From positions 1 to 54,482 of the forward strand of contig DLHX01000008.1 of assembly GCA_002483465.1 (NCBI GenBank): 54,482 nt of DNA, in the 5' to 3' direction. Shown piece after piece: positions 35,425 through 43,586 of the stretch (position 1 is its first letter; the number at the start of each line of letters is the position of its first letter). The notes under the pieces were generated by a model. That model searched no databases, had not been told where the DNA came from, and worked only from the letters and a program-made list of their open reading frames with translations. The position numbers and the translations under genes were made by a program. Origin of the DNA: Micavibrio sp. UBA7657. GTDB lineage: Bacteria > Pseudomonadota > Alphaproteobacteria > Micavibrionales > Micavibrionaceae.

Positions 35425-35440
35425 ATCATGAGTGCATGAT
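35425..35440. promoter_or_regulatory. Palindromic operator candidate for the MarR-like gene
   Basis: A perfect 6-4-6 inverted repeat (ATCATG-AGTG-CATGAT) lies 23 nt before ATG 35402. The size and symmetry fit an autoregulated MarR operator. If translation starts at 35465, it would lie inside the coding region. Confidence 0.4.
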
Positions 35441-35515
35441 AATAAAAAAGTGGCTTTTCATGCAAGAAATATAGAATTTGGGGCTGTGGATAGGGTATCT
35501 AAGCCCTTGATTCAG

Positions 35516-35563
35516 GCTAAAATAAAGCCGGCCCGGAGCGGGTTACGCTGCCGGACCGGCTTT
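35516..35563 (-). terminator. Terminator of the tkt-gap operon
   Basis: The stem AAAGCCGG (35524-35531) with CCGGCTTT (35556-35563) is extended by CCGG/CCGG and AGCG/CGCT inner pairs. On the minus strand a T-rich TTTATTTTAG tail follows. It lies about 50 nt past the gap stop. Confidence 0.75.
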
Positions 35564-35613
35564 GCCACGGAGAAGCAAAAAATATGCTCCCGTCCGCGTA
35601 TATGAGTCAAACA

Positions 35614-36627
35614 TTATTTATAGCCGGCCTTGTGCATGGCAAGCGCGGTGTCGAGCATGCGGCAGGAAAAGCCCCATTCATTGTCATACCAGGCCATGAC
35701 GCGGACAAAAACGCCGTCGATGACCTTGGTGCCGTCGAGGCCGAACAGCGCCGAATGCGGGTCGTGATTGAAATCAGAGGAAACGAGCGGCTCGTCATAA
35801 ACCGCGACAATGTTTTTCAACTCGCCCGATGCGGCCTTCTTCATCGCATCGTTAATTTCTTCGACGCTCGTTTTGCGCTTCGCCGTGAATTTAAAATCGA
35901 CGAGTGAAACATTCGGCGTCGGCACGCGGATCGAAACGCCGTCCAGCTTGCCGTCTAACTCAGGCAATACTTTGCCGATCGCTTTCGCGGCGCCTGTGGA
36001 TGTTGGAATCAAATTCAAGGCCGCAGCGCGGGCGCGGTAGGGGTCTTTGTGCGAGGCATCCACCGTGACCTGGTCGCCGGTGTAAGAGTGGATCGTCGTC
36101 ATGAACCCATGCTCGATGCCAATCGCCTTGTTCAACACATAGGCGACAGGGCCGAGGCAGTTCGTCGTGCAGGAGGCGTTGGAGACGATTTTGTCCGTCG
36201 CTTTGAGCTTGGAATGGTTGACGCCGTAAACAACCGTAAGGTCTTCGCCCTTACATGGAGCCGAAACCAGAACTTTTTTTGCACCCGCTTTCAGGTGCCT
36301 CGAAGCGCCTTCCTTGTCGGTGAATTTTCCCGTGCATTCGAAAACGATATCGACATTATGTTTGCCCCACGGAATTTCCTCGGGCTCGCGCGTGCGGTAG
36401 CGCGGAATTTCATCATCAGCGATATGCATCAAATCGGCGCTGTCACGGACGACATGCATCGGCGCGCGGCCATGAACTGAATCGTATTTCAGAAGGTGAA
36501 CGTTGTTAACACCGGGGTCGTTGATGGCCGCGATCTCGATTTCGCCGCGCCGTTGCATTTCATAAATCGCACGCGCCGATAGACGGCCGATGCGTCCGAA
36601 ACCGTTAATGCCAACCCTTAATGCCAT
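35614..36627 (-). CDS. gap: Glyceraldehyde-3-phosphate dehydrogenase
   Basis: A 337-residue type I GAPDH. The NAD-binding start is RVGINGFGRIGR, and the catalytic Cys153 lies in SNASCTTNCLGP with its His partner in IHSYTGDQ. The phosphate-site residues are in the RAAALNLIPTSTGAAKA block. Its ATG overlaps the tkt stop by one base (TAATG), so translation is coupled. pgk, which commonly follows in alphaproteobacteria, is not here. Confidence 0.97.
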   Translation of the reverse strand: MALRVGINGFGRIGRLSARAIYEMQRRGEIEIAAINDPGVNNVHLLKYDSVHGRAPMHVVRDSADLMHIADDEIPRYRTREPEEIPWGKHNVDIVFECTGKFTDKEGASRHLKAGAKKVLVSAPCKGEDLTVVYGVNHSKLKATDKIVSNASCTTNCLGPVAYVLNKAIGIEHGFMTTIHSYTGDQVTVDASHKDPYRARAAALNLIPTSTGAAKAIGKVLPELDGKLDGVSIRVPTPNVSLVDFKFTAKRKTSVEEINDAMKKAASGELKNIVAVYDEPLVSSDFNHDPHSALFGLDGTKVIDGVFVRVMAWYDNEWGFSCRMLDTALAMHKAGYK

Positions 36628-38633
36628 TAGAGTTTTTCCTTCACGGCCTTCACGACGGCTTCCGCCGTGATGCCGAAATGCTGGTACAATTTCTCATACG
36701 GCGCCGATGCGCCAAATGAATCCATGCCGACAAATACGCCGTCTGGGCCCAAAATGCAGTCCCATCCCTGGCGGACCCCGGCCTCGACCGCCACCTTTAA
36801 GCTATTGTTGCCGAGCAAAGAGTCAACATAGGCGTCATCCTGCGAACAGAGCAGGTCCATGCAGGGCACGGAAACAAGGCGGGCATTGAAGCCTTCCTTG
36901 GTAAGTTGCTCATAGGCCTGCAGGGCAATTTCAACCTCGGAGCCGGAAGCGAAGATCGTCACGCGCGGGTCTTTGCCGTTTTCACGCAGGATATAAGCGC
37001 CGCGCGCTGTGAGGTTTTCTTTCCGGCCTTCATTAATAGTGGGGATGCCCTGACGTGTGAGGGCCAGGATGCTCGGGCCTTTTTGATTGCCGAGCGCAAG
37101 CTCCCACGATTCAGCGGTTTCAATGCCATCGCACGGACGGAACACATTCACGTTCGGCATGGCGCGGAAGGATGCGACATGCTCGACAGGCTGGTGCGTC
37201 GGGCCGTCTTCGCCAAGACCGATGGAGTCATGTGTCATCACATAGACGACACGTTGCTTCATCAAAGCCGACAGGCGAATGGCCGGACGGCAGTAATCGG
37301 TAAAAACAAGGAACGTACCGGCATAAGGAATAATCCCGCCATGCAGCGCCATGCCGTTCATGACGGCGGCCATACCGTGCTCGCGCACGCCGTAATAAAT
37401 ATATTGGCCTTTATATTTGTCGGCTTCGACGACGGTGGCGTTTTTAATCTTGGTGTTGACGGATCCTGTAAGGTCAGCCGAGCCGCCGATCATCGCCGGA
37501 ACCTTGGGGACGAGGGCCTCAAGAACCACGCCGGATGCCTGACGCGTCGCCAGCTTTGGTTTTTCGGAGGCAAACTTGGTTTTGACCTCGGCAATCAGCG
37601 GGGCAATGATTTTTGAAACATCGCCGGATTGCGCCGCGAGGAATTCATCTTTCTGTTTCGATTTAACAAGACGCGCTTCCCATTCATTGTGAGCGTCGCG
37701 ACCCTGCTCGCCTACATCACGCCATGATTTGAGAATCTGATCGGGGATGGTGAACGGCTCATGCGGCCAATCGAGATTCTTGCGCGTGCCCTCGATCTCT
37801 TTTGCATCAGTAATCGCACCGTGCGCAGTCGAAGTGCCTTCCTGTGTCGGCAGACCGTAACCGATACGCGTCTTGCAGCAGATGATGGTCGGTTTCTGTG
37901 AAGCCTTGGCTTTTGCCAGTGCAGATTCAATTTCTGCGAATTCATGGCCGTCGACACTGAACACATCCCAGCCATAGGATTCAAAACGCTGCGGAATATT
38001 TTCAGAGAACGAGAGCGAGGTCGGACCGTCGATGGAAATTTCATTGTCGTCATAAAGGACGATCAGTTTGCCGAGACCAAGATGTCCGGCGAGGGAGCAG
38101 GCCTCGTGGCTGACGCCTTCCTGCAAATCGCCGTCGCTTGCAATCACATAAGTATGGTGATTGACGAGGTCATCGCCGAAACGGGCATTAAGAAGCCGCT
38201 CGGCCAAAGCCATACCGACAGCTGTTGAAATGCCTTGTCCCAATGGGCCCGTAGTGGTTTCAATGCCAGCGTGATGTTCAACTTCCGGGTGGCCAGCGGT
38301 AATCGCGCCGATCTGACGGAAATTCTTGATCTGGTCCAGTGTGATGGCGTCGTAACCGGTAAGATAATTCAGTGCATAAAGCAGCATCGATCCGTGACCG
38401 GCAGAGAGCACGAAACGGTCGCGGTCGGGCCATTCAGGATTCTTCGGATCGAATTTGAGAAACTTGGAATAAAGAACGGTCGCCGCGTCCGCCATTCCCA
38501 TCGGCATCCCGGTATGTCCGGATTTCGCCTTGGCCACCGCGTCCAGCGCGAGGGTTCTGATGGCGTTCGCCATAGGCCTGAAATTTGTCTCGGCATCAGC
38601 CACTGGATTCGGACGCGCTTGCGGTTTTGTCAT
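36627..38633 (-). CDS. tkt: Transketolase
   Basis: A 668-residue ThDP enzyme of the pentose phosphate (or Calvin-type) pathway. It has the N-terminal ANAIRTLALDAVAKAKSGHTG block, the ThDP/Mg motif GDGDLQEG-like segment (ASDGDLQEGVSHEA), the pyrimidine-binding TGSVN region and the VREHGMAAVMNGMALHGG motif. Length is typical. It is co-transcribed with gap and shares the 176-nt divergent region with the pre-zapA gene. Confidence 0.97.
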   Translation of the reverse strand: MTKPQARPNPVADAETNFRPMANAIRTLALDAVAKAKSGHTGMPMGMADAATVLYSKFLKFDPKNPEWPDRDRFVLSAGHGSMLLYALNYLTGYDAITLDQIKNFRQIGAITAGHPEVEHHAGIETTTGPLGQGISTAVGMALAERLLNARFGDDLVNHHTYVIASDGDLQEGVSHEACSLAGHLGLGKLIVLYDDNEISIDGPTSLSFSENIPQRFESYGWDVFSVDGHEFAEIESALAKAKASQKPTIICCKTRIGYGLPTQEGTSTAHGAITDAKEIEGTRKNLDWPHEPFTIPDQILKSWRDVGEQGRDAHNEWEARLVKSKQKDEFLAAQSGDVSKIIAPLIAEVKTKFASEKPKLATRQASGVVLEALVPKVPAMIGGSADLTGSVNTKIKNATVVEADKYKGQYIYYGVREHGMAAVMNGMALHGGIIPYAGTFLVFTDYCRPAIRLSALMKQRVVYVMTHDSIGLGEDGPTHQPVEHVASFRAMPNVNVFRPCDGIETAESWELALGNQKGPSILALTRQGIPTINEGRKENLTARGAYILRENGKDPRVTIFASGSEVEIALQAYEQLTKEGFNARLVSVPCMDLLCSQDDAYVDSLLGNNSLKVAVEAGVRQGWDCILGPDGVFVGMDSFGASAPYEKLYQHFGITAEAVVKAVKEKL

Positions 38634-38809
38634 TTACTCTGAACACCATAATTGAAAAACGATTGCCCGTACAATGCAGCTATGCGTCTGACAGGTCAAG
38701 ATTTCTGTGACTGGATTCATAAAAATTATCATCAGTCTTGACCGGTTCAAAGTTGTCCTGATACCGTTCCCACATCCAGTTCAAAACGTAGAGCAAAAGA
38801 AGGTAATCC

Positions 38810-39034
38810 GTGTCTATCAGACAGGCCCTCGCAAAACTCGAAAAGTCGGTTGGAAAACTAGAATCATCCGCAGTCCAGCTCGAAACCTCAATGGCAGGAG
38901 AGCAGCGCGACATGTTCGGCGCTGTCATCAAGAAAAACGGAACCAACGGCAATGGCCATGCCCTTCAGGGTGCGCTGTTCGCCAAGCGACTGGACCAGGC
39001 AATCGAACAAGTCGACGAAATATTGAAAGAGTGA
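38810..39034 (+). CDS. Small coiled-coil protein preceding zapA
   Basis: A 74-residue helical protein with heptad-like spacing (LAKLEKSVGKLESSAVQLE) and a Gly/Asn-rich middle. It uses a GTG start at 38810, with AGAAGG 7 nt upstream. It ends 4 nt before zapA. Similar short coiled-coil proteins often precede zapA in alphaproteobacteria (DUF4164-like). It might be a ZapB-like partner, but that is inference. Confidence 0.75.
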   Translation: MSIRQALAKLEKSVGKLESSAVQLETSMAGEQRDMFGAVIKKNGTNGNGHALQGALFAKRLDQAIEQVDEILKE

Positions 39035-39038
39035 TCCC

Positions 39039-39374
39039 ATGGCCGAGGTAAACCTGAGCATCAACGGACGCAACTACGGCATCGCCTGCGACGACGGCCA
39101 GGAAAAACGCCTCAAGGATCTCGGTTACTACGTAGACCAGCGCATGAAGGAAATCGGCCGCGCCGGGGCTGCGAACAACGACGCGCATTTGCTTGTTTTG
39201 ACTGCATTAATGATGGCTGACGAAATTTATGACCTCCGCGAGGAAGCCCGCGACCTCAACAGCCAGGTCCGCGAAAGCGACAGCGAGCGCGAGGATGAAG
39301 TCCTGATGACCCGTGCCATTGACCACCTGGCCGAACGTATCGATTTGATCGCCGGGCGCATCTCTAAGGCCTAG
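39039..39374 (+). CDS. zapA: Cell division protein ZapA
   Basis: A 111-residue FtsZ-binding protein that bundles protofilaments. The beta-hairpin NLSINGRNYGIACDDGQEKRL is characteristic, followed by a long dimerising helix with a coiled coil (about 60-105). ATG 39039 follows the small coiled-coil gene by 4 nt. It is followed by 6S RNA and fau, a widespread proteobacterial arrangement. Confidence 0.94.
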   Translation: MAEVNLSINGRNYGIACDDGQEKRLKDLGYYVDQRMKEIGRAGAANNDAHLLVLTALMMADEIYDLREEARDLNSQVRESDSEREDEVLMTRAIDHLAERIDLIAGRISKA

Positions 39375-39401
39375 GCAATACCCCCCCTTTAGCCCCCAAA
39401 T

Positions 39402-39430
39402 TTGATAATTACAGGCAAACCGCCTATATT
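39402..39430 (+). promoter_or_regulatory. Promoter of 6S RNA
   Basis: TTGATA (39402-39407), a 17-nt spacer, and TATATT (39425-39430) sit 28 nt after zapA, directly before the structured RNA. Confidence 0.65.
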
Positions 39431-39435
39431 CCTCG

Positions 39436-39600
39436 GGAGGGTTTGCTGCGGGGTGCGTGATACAACATATTCCCGGAGACCGATAAATTTCGCAAGGGAG
39501 CTGTCCCTGTTCTTAAGCCACAAGCTTTTGGATATATGGCGCCCACCTGGTTTAACTGGGTCACACGCGGATTTGAACGTAAACGGCCAGCGTGGCGCCC
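39436..39600 (+). ncRNA. ssrS: 6S RNA
   Basis: 6S RNA mimics an open promoter and binds sigma70-RNA polymerase. The 253-nt gap between zapA and fau is the conserved 6S locus of proteobacteria, and it has a promoter at its left end. The right half shows a strong CCCACCTGG...CTGGGT hairpin and complementary GC-rich flanks (GGCGCC, GCTG/CAGC), with an AU-rich middle consistent with the central bubble. The ends are approximate, and I inferred the family from locus and structure rather than from alignment. Confidence 0.75.
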
Positions 39601-39627
39601 TTACCTTTTTCCCAGTATATTCATTCT

Positions 39628-40206
39628 ATGGATGAATCAAACAAAAACACCTTAAGAGTTGAGGCGCGTCGCCACCGGGCGCGCATGGATGTCCGCGTCG
39701 AGGACCCGATTGAGGCCTCAAATCACTTCTTCAGCGCCATAAAACCCGAAAAAGGACAGGTCATTTCCGCCTACTGGCCCTTTGGGCGGGAATTCGATTC
39801 GCGTCCCTTGATCGAAAAGCTGCTGGAGGAGGGGTTCACCTGCGCCCTGCCGGTGATGAAAAAGGACGAAAAAATCCTCGGCTTCGCTCGCTGGCAGGAG
39901 GATATGAAGCTGCGGGAAACAGACTATGAGGTGATGGAGCCTGTCGTGAACGACAAAACCGAATGGCTGGAACCTGACATTGTCGTCGTGCCTTTGCTGG
40001 CTTTCGACCGTCGTGGCTATAGATTAGGTCAGGGCGGCGGCCATTATGACGCGACATTGGCCGACCTGCGTGCTAGGAAAAAGATCGCCGCGGTGGGCTT
40101 GGCTTACGCCCAGCAGGCCTGCCTGTTCAACCTGCCCATCGAGGATCACGACCAGAAACTGGATTGGGTGATCACGCCGCAGGGTGCGCAAAGCTTTAAT
40201 CCGTAA
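39628..40206 (+). CDS. fau: 5-formyltetrahydrofolate cyclo-ligase
   Basis: A 192-residue enzyme (MTHFS/YgfA) that recycles 5-formyl-THF to methenyl-THF with ATP. The C-terminal nucleotide and folate motif is RLGQGGGHYDATLADLR, and the ISAYWPFGREFD and PALLAFD-type strands are present. I chose ATG 39628; an upstream ATG at 39592 lies in the 6S RNA 3' end. The link with 6S RNA is conserved. Confidence 0.93.
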   Translation: MDESNKNTLRVEARRHRARMDVRVEDPIEASNHFFSAIKPEKGQVISAYWPFGREFDSRPLIEKLLEEGFTCALPVMKKDEKILGFARWQEDMKLRETDYEVMEPVVNDKTEWLEPDIVVVPLLAFDRRGYRLGQGGGHYDATLADLRARKKIAAVGLAYAQQACLFNLPIEDHDQKLDWVITPQGAQSFNP

Positions 40207-40216
40207 GGAGAGTATT

Positions 40217-41035
40217 TTGAAAATTTTATTCATCGGCGATGTCATGGGCCGTTCCGGGCGCGAGGCGCTTCAGGAACACCTGCCGCAGATCAAAAAGAAA
40301 CTGGAGCCCGATATTATTATCGTGAATGGCGAAAACGCCGCCAGCGGCGCAGGCATTACACCGAAAATCTGCGAAGAGTTTTACGGCTGGGGCGTTGATG
40401 TCATTACAACGGGCAACCATGCCTGGGACCAGCGTGAAATCATTCCCTATATCGACAAAGACCCAAAACTTCTGCGGCCTATCAATTTTCCGGAAGGAAC
40501 TCCGGGCTCAGGGTTTGTCCGCCACGAACTTGATGACGGCAGGGTGATTACGGTCATTAACGCCATGGGCCGCCTGTTCATGGACTCGCTCGACGATCCT
40601 TTCCGCATTGTGAAAGACGTCGTCGAGAAGGAAAAAATGGGCAAGGGCGGTGCGAACGCCATTTTCATCGATTTCCACGCCGAGGCGACGAGCGAGAAAT
40701 TATCACTCGCGCATTATCTCGACGGAAAAATATCCGGGCTTGTCGGCACCCACACGCATGTCCCGACGGCGGACACACATATCATGACGGGCGGTACAGC
40801 CTACATGAGCGACGCCGGCATGACGGGCGATTACAACAGCGTCATCGGCGTCGAGAAAGAAGTCGCCATCCACCGCTTCGTGAAAAAATTCGCAGGAGAA
40901 CGCTTGCGCCCCGCCGCCGGAAAAGGCGCGATGTGCGGCGTCTATATCGTGACGAATGATAAAACCGGCCATGCAGAACGCATTGAGCCCGTGCGCATGG
41001 GCGCGATCATTTCAGAACATATTCCAAAAATTTAA
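40217..41035 (+). CDS. YmdB-family metallophosphoesterase (TIGR00282)
   Basis: A 272-residue calcineurin-like phosphoesterase. AAGGAG (40205-40210) lies 6 nt before TTG 40217, which gives the canonical start KILFIGDVMGRSGR. An ATG at 40184 is in frame but lies inside fau. The metal ligands fit the family: GD in the first strand, NGENAA, TTGNHAWD and GTHTHVPTADTH. Family members hydrolyse 2',3'-cAMP; the in vivo role here is unknown. Confidence 0.93.
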   Translation: MKILFIGDVMGRSGREALQEHLPQIKKKLEPDIIIVNGENAASGAGITPKICEEFYGWGVDVITTGNHAWDQREIIPYIDKDPKLLRPINFPEGTPGSGFVRHELDDGRVITVINAMGRLFMDSLDDPFRIVKDVVEKEKMGKGGANAIFIDFHAEATSEKLSLAHYLDGKISGLVGTHTHVPTADTHIMTGGTAYMSDAGMTGDYNSVIGVEKEVAIHRFVKKFAGERLRPAAGKGAMCGVYIVTNDKTGHAERIEPVRMGAIISEHIPKI

Positions 41036-41562
41036 AGCGACTTGCCTTGATACTTGTCGAAGTAGCGGACGCAGGCTTCATTCAGCGCGCGCATGAGTTC
41101 AGTGCCGTGCTTGCCGCCATCACCTGATACGCGGCCCATGACTACAGCGCGGATCGTTGTGTGGAACGCCATAACAATCTCGACAACCTCGATATCCACA
41201 CGTTCGATGACTTCCAGAAATTGAATCAGTTTATCGGCGATGCGTGTCACCAGCGGGTAATGAAACATCCCACCATTCGCCTTGAGCTGCATACCCGGAT
41301 AAAGCATGCGCGAAATCACATATTCCTGGTCGTCGTTCGGATCGGATTCCTTGGCGAGATCGATGCCCTTCATCAGGCCCGCGAGATACATCTCCGCCAG
41401 CGGCTGGAAATCAACCGTATTATTCTCAAGCAGGTTCTCCGCCTTGTTCAATATGTCATCACTGAGGCCGCCGGAACCGACCTTGGTCTTGAGCATATTC
41501 GGCGGCTTGATAAATTCCGCGTTGCGCCGGGGCTTCTGACTGAAATGCTGCCTGTCGTTCAT
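41032..41562 (-). CDS. Conserved-looking protein paired with a response regulator
   Basis: A 176-residue protein with no signal peptide or membrane helix. It has a basic N-terminus, the NMLKTKVGSGGLSDDILNKAE segment and a helical remainder ending in a hydrophobic helix (VDIEVVEIVMAFHTTIRAVV). I do not recognise a domain. Its ATG overlaps the stop of the response-regulator gene (ATGA), so the two are coupled and probably work together. It converges on the ymdB-like gene with 4 nt overlap. Confidence 0.75.
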   Translation of the reverse strand: MNDRQHFSQKPRRNAEFIKPPNMLKTKVGSGGLSDDILNKAENLLENNTVDFQPLAEMYLAGLMKGIDLAKESDPNDDQEYVISRMLYPGMQLKANGGMFHYPLVTRIADKLIQFLEVIERVDIEVVEIVMAFHTTIRAVVMGRVSGDGGKHGTELMRALNEACVRYFDKYQGKSL

Positions 41563-42095
41563 ATGCGTTTATCCGAATCTACATTGACGTAGTAATCATC
41601 GGGCTGAACATCCGTGTTACGACGGAGATGGCCCTGGTAACCAGCCGCACCCTTACGGCGACGATCCGGCCCGAAGAAATCTTCCGAGCGCACGAACTGG
41701 CGCGGACGTTCGATGATCTGGTAGAGCCGCCTGTATAAATCCCGCGCCGTAAAAGGTTTAACCAAAAACTCCGTGACACCTGCATCGCGTGCCTGCATCA
41801 CGCGGCGTTTTTCACTGAAGCCCGTCATCAGAACGAACGGCACGAATTTATTCGGCGAGGCAGGATCATTTCGTATGCGGTGCGCGAGTGAAATGCCATC
41901 CATCGGTTTCATCATCCAGTCGGCAATAATGATATCGGGATTATGTTCGCAGAATTTCTTGAAGCCTTCTTCGCCGTGCTTGGCACCCATGACGTTTTTA
42001 ACGCCGAAAGCCGTCATAAGCGCCCTGGCCAGCTCAAGCATGGGCTGGTTATCCTCGACGATCAGCACGGTAATGTTCTGGAATTGATAAGACAT
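41559..42095 (-). CDS. Single-domain response regulator
   Basis: A 178-residue receiver protein. The acidic pocket is Glu14/Asp15, the phosphoacceptor is Asp59 (IIADWMMKPMDG), Thr is in LMTGFS and Lys is in FLVKPF. After the receiver a 55-residue tail carries the SEDFFGPDRRRK motif seen in several alphaproteobacterial orphan regulators. It has no output domain, so it acts by protein contact, plausibly through the coupled downstream protein. No kinase gene is adjacent. Confidence 0.9.
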   Translation of the reverse strand: MSYQFQNITVLIVEDNQPMLELARALMTAFGVKNVMGAKHGEEGFKKFCEHNPDIIIADWMMKPMDGISLAHRIRNDPASPNKFVPFVLMTGFSEKRRVMQARDAGVTEFLVKPFTARDLYRRLYQIIERPRQFVRSEDFFGPDRRRKGAAGYQGHLRRNTDVQPDDYYVNVDSDKRI

Positions 42096-42192
42096 GATTC
42101 AGGCTACCTTTCCTTGTATTTTAACACAGGATTCGCTAAAAAATCAGACCCTAATTTTGCTATAAGTTCTCTCTAATATTAAGGATTGCGAG

Positions 42193-42945
42193 ATGGCAGG
42201 CCATTCCAAGTTTAAGAACATCCAGCACCGCAAGGGCGCGCAGGACCGGAAACGGGCGCAGCTTTTTTCGAAACTTGGGCGTGAAATTACCGTGGCCGCA
42301 AAAATGGGCGGCGGCGATCCGAACATGAATGCCCGGCTTCGTCTCGCCGTTGCTAACGCCAAGGTGCAAAGCATGCCGCGCGACAATATCGAGAAGGCCA
42401 TCCAGAAGGGCATTGGTGGTGGCGATCTCAGTAACTATGTCGAAATGCGTTACGAAGGCTACGGCCCCGGCGGCGTCGCGGTGATCGTCGATGCGCTGAC
42501 AGACAATAAAAACCGTACGGCCGGCGAGGTGCGCGCGCTCTTTTCAAAGTCTGGCGGAAATCTCGGTGAAACCAATTCCGTCAGCTTCATGTTCGATCGC
42601 ATCGGGGAAATCATATACCCGGCATCCGTTGCGGGAGCCGACGCGATGTTCGAAGCCGCGTTAGAGGCAGGGGCCTCGAACGTAGAATCCGGAAGTCATC
42701 ACGAAATCACGACAACCCCTGACGATTTCGCCGCTGTCCGCTCGGTTCTTGTTGCAAAATTCGGCGAGCCGGAAAAATCCGGCCTTGTCTGGAAACCGAA
42801 CGTCATGGCGTCAGCCAACGAGGAACAGGCCGGTGACGTGCTGGAGCTGATCGACGCGCTCGAGGAAAATGACGACGTCCAGACCGTGACCACCAATGTC
42901 GAGGTCAGCGACCAGATCATGGAAAAACTGATGGCGGCGGGTTAA
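42193..42945 (+). CDS. yebC: YebC/PmpR-family protein
   Basis: A 250-residue protein of the YebC/TACO1 family, long annotated as a transcriptional regulator and now linked to translation through polyproline stretches. It has the signature start AGHSKFKNIQHRKGAQDRKR, the GYGPGGVAVIVDALTDNKNRT block and the acidic domain 3. It precedes ruvCAB, as in many bacteria. The 77-nt gap to ruvC contains an SOS promoter. Confidence 0.95.
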   Translation: MAGHSKFKNIQHRKGAQDRKRAQLFSKLGREITVAAKMGGGDPNMNARLRLAVANAKVQSMPRDNIEKAIQKGIGGGDLSNYVEMRYEGYGPGGVAVIVDALTDNKNRTAGEVRALFSKSGGNLGETNSVSFMFDRIGEIIYPASVAGADAMFEAALEAGASNVESGSHHEITTTPDDFAAVRSVLVAKFGEPEKSGLVWKPNVMASANEEQAGDVLELIDALEENDDVQTVTTNVEVSDQIMEKLMAAG

Positions 42946-42953
42946 CTACCGCT

Positions 42954-42981
42954 TTGCATTTTCCATCTGTTCCCCTATACT
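42954..42981 (+). promoter_or_regulatory. Candidate ruvCAB promoter
   Basis: TTGCAT (42954-42959), a 16-nt spacer, and TATACT (42976-42981) lie 42 nt before ruvC, directly followed by a LexA box. Confidence 0.6.
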
Positions 42982-42996
42982 GTTCCTGAATTGTTC
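42982..42996 (+). promoter_or_regulatory. LexA (SOS) box of ruvCAB
   Basis: GTTC-CTGAATT-GTTC matches the alphaproteobacterial LexA operator GTTC-N7-GTTC exactly and abuts the -10 hexamer. Further GTTC half-sites lie at 42969 and 42999. This predicts DNA-damage control of ruvCAB. Confidence 0.8.
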
Positions 42997-43022
42997 CTGT
43001 TCATTTTAACATAATAGACAAC

Positions 43023-43586
43023 ATGCTTATTCTCGGTATCGATCCGGGCCTGCAAAAGACCGGCTGGGGCATTGTCCTCAGCCGCGGCAACGCATTGCAG
43101 TACCGCGCCAGCGGCCTGATCAAGACTGATGCAGAACAAAGCCTGCCGAACCGCCTGGCGCATATCCACGGTGAACTGGCGCGGGTTATCGAGGAGCATA
43201 AGCCTGAAGCCGCCGCCGTCGAGGAAACCTTCGTCAACCAGAACCCGGCCTCAGCCCTGAAACTGGGGCAGGCACGTGGTGTGGCCCTCAGTGTTCCGGC
43301 GCTTTATGGATTGGAAACGGCGGAATACGCCGCCAACAAGGTCAAGAAATCCATCGTCGGCAGCGGCCATGCGGATAAAAACCAGATCGGCATGATGATC
43401 CAGAGGCTGCTGCCCGCCTGTGGCAGAATCAGCGAAGACGAGGCCGACGCCCTTGCCGTGGCTATTTGTCATGCACATCACCGTCCATTGTCATTCCGGC
43501 GCAAGCCGGAATCGAGTAAACTGACCAACAAACTTACAGGCAACCCGATCCCGGCTTTCGCCGGGATGACAGGTGAGGTTAAATGA
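43023..43586 (+). CDS. ruvC: Holliday junction resolvase RuvC with repeat-derived tail
   Basis: A 187-residue endonuclease. The catalytic acids are Asp7 (GIDPGLQKTGWG), Glu67/Glu68 (VEETF) and Asp142 (EADALAVA). The normal fold ends near residue 155. The last 30 residues (SFRRKPESS ... PIPAFAGMTGEVK) are encoded by copy 2 of the dispersed palindromic repeat, which is read through in frame. The stop overlaps the ruvA start (ATGA). Confidence 0.95.
   Translation: MLILGIDPGLQKTGWGIVLSRGNALQYRASGLIKTDAEQSLPNRLAHIHGELARVIEEHKPEAAAVEETFVNQNPASALKLGQARGVALSVPALYGLETAEYAANKVKKSIVGSGHADKNQIGMMIQRLLPACGRISEDEADALAVAICHAHHRPLSFRRKPESSKLTNKLTGNPIPAFAGMTGEVK
43489..43574. repeat. Dispersed palindromic repeat, copy 2 (inside ruvC)
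   Basis: An 86-nt element with the same ends and hairpins as the copy at 27859-27932 (TTCCGGCGCAAGCCGGAA, and ATCCCGGCTTTCGCCGGGAT) but a longer spacer. It supplies the ruvC C-terminus and ends 8 nt before the ruvA ATG. Confidence 0.88.

Noticed and set aside
38680..38952. Minus-strand frame upstream of tkt with a protein-like Leu- and Trp-rich end (LLLLYVLNWMWERYQDNFE)
   Set aside because: The ATG-started form overlaps the GTG-started pre-zapA gene. Without that part there is no good start or ribosome site. It could be re-examined if proteomics finds it.
39381..39387. C7 run after zapA as a phase-variation tract
   Set aside because: It is intergenic, upstream of the 6S promoter rather than within the -35/-10 spacer, and short.
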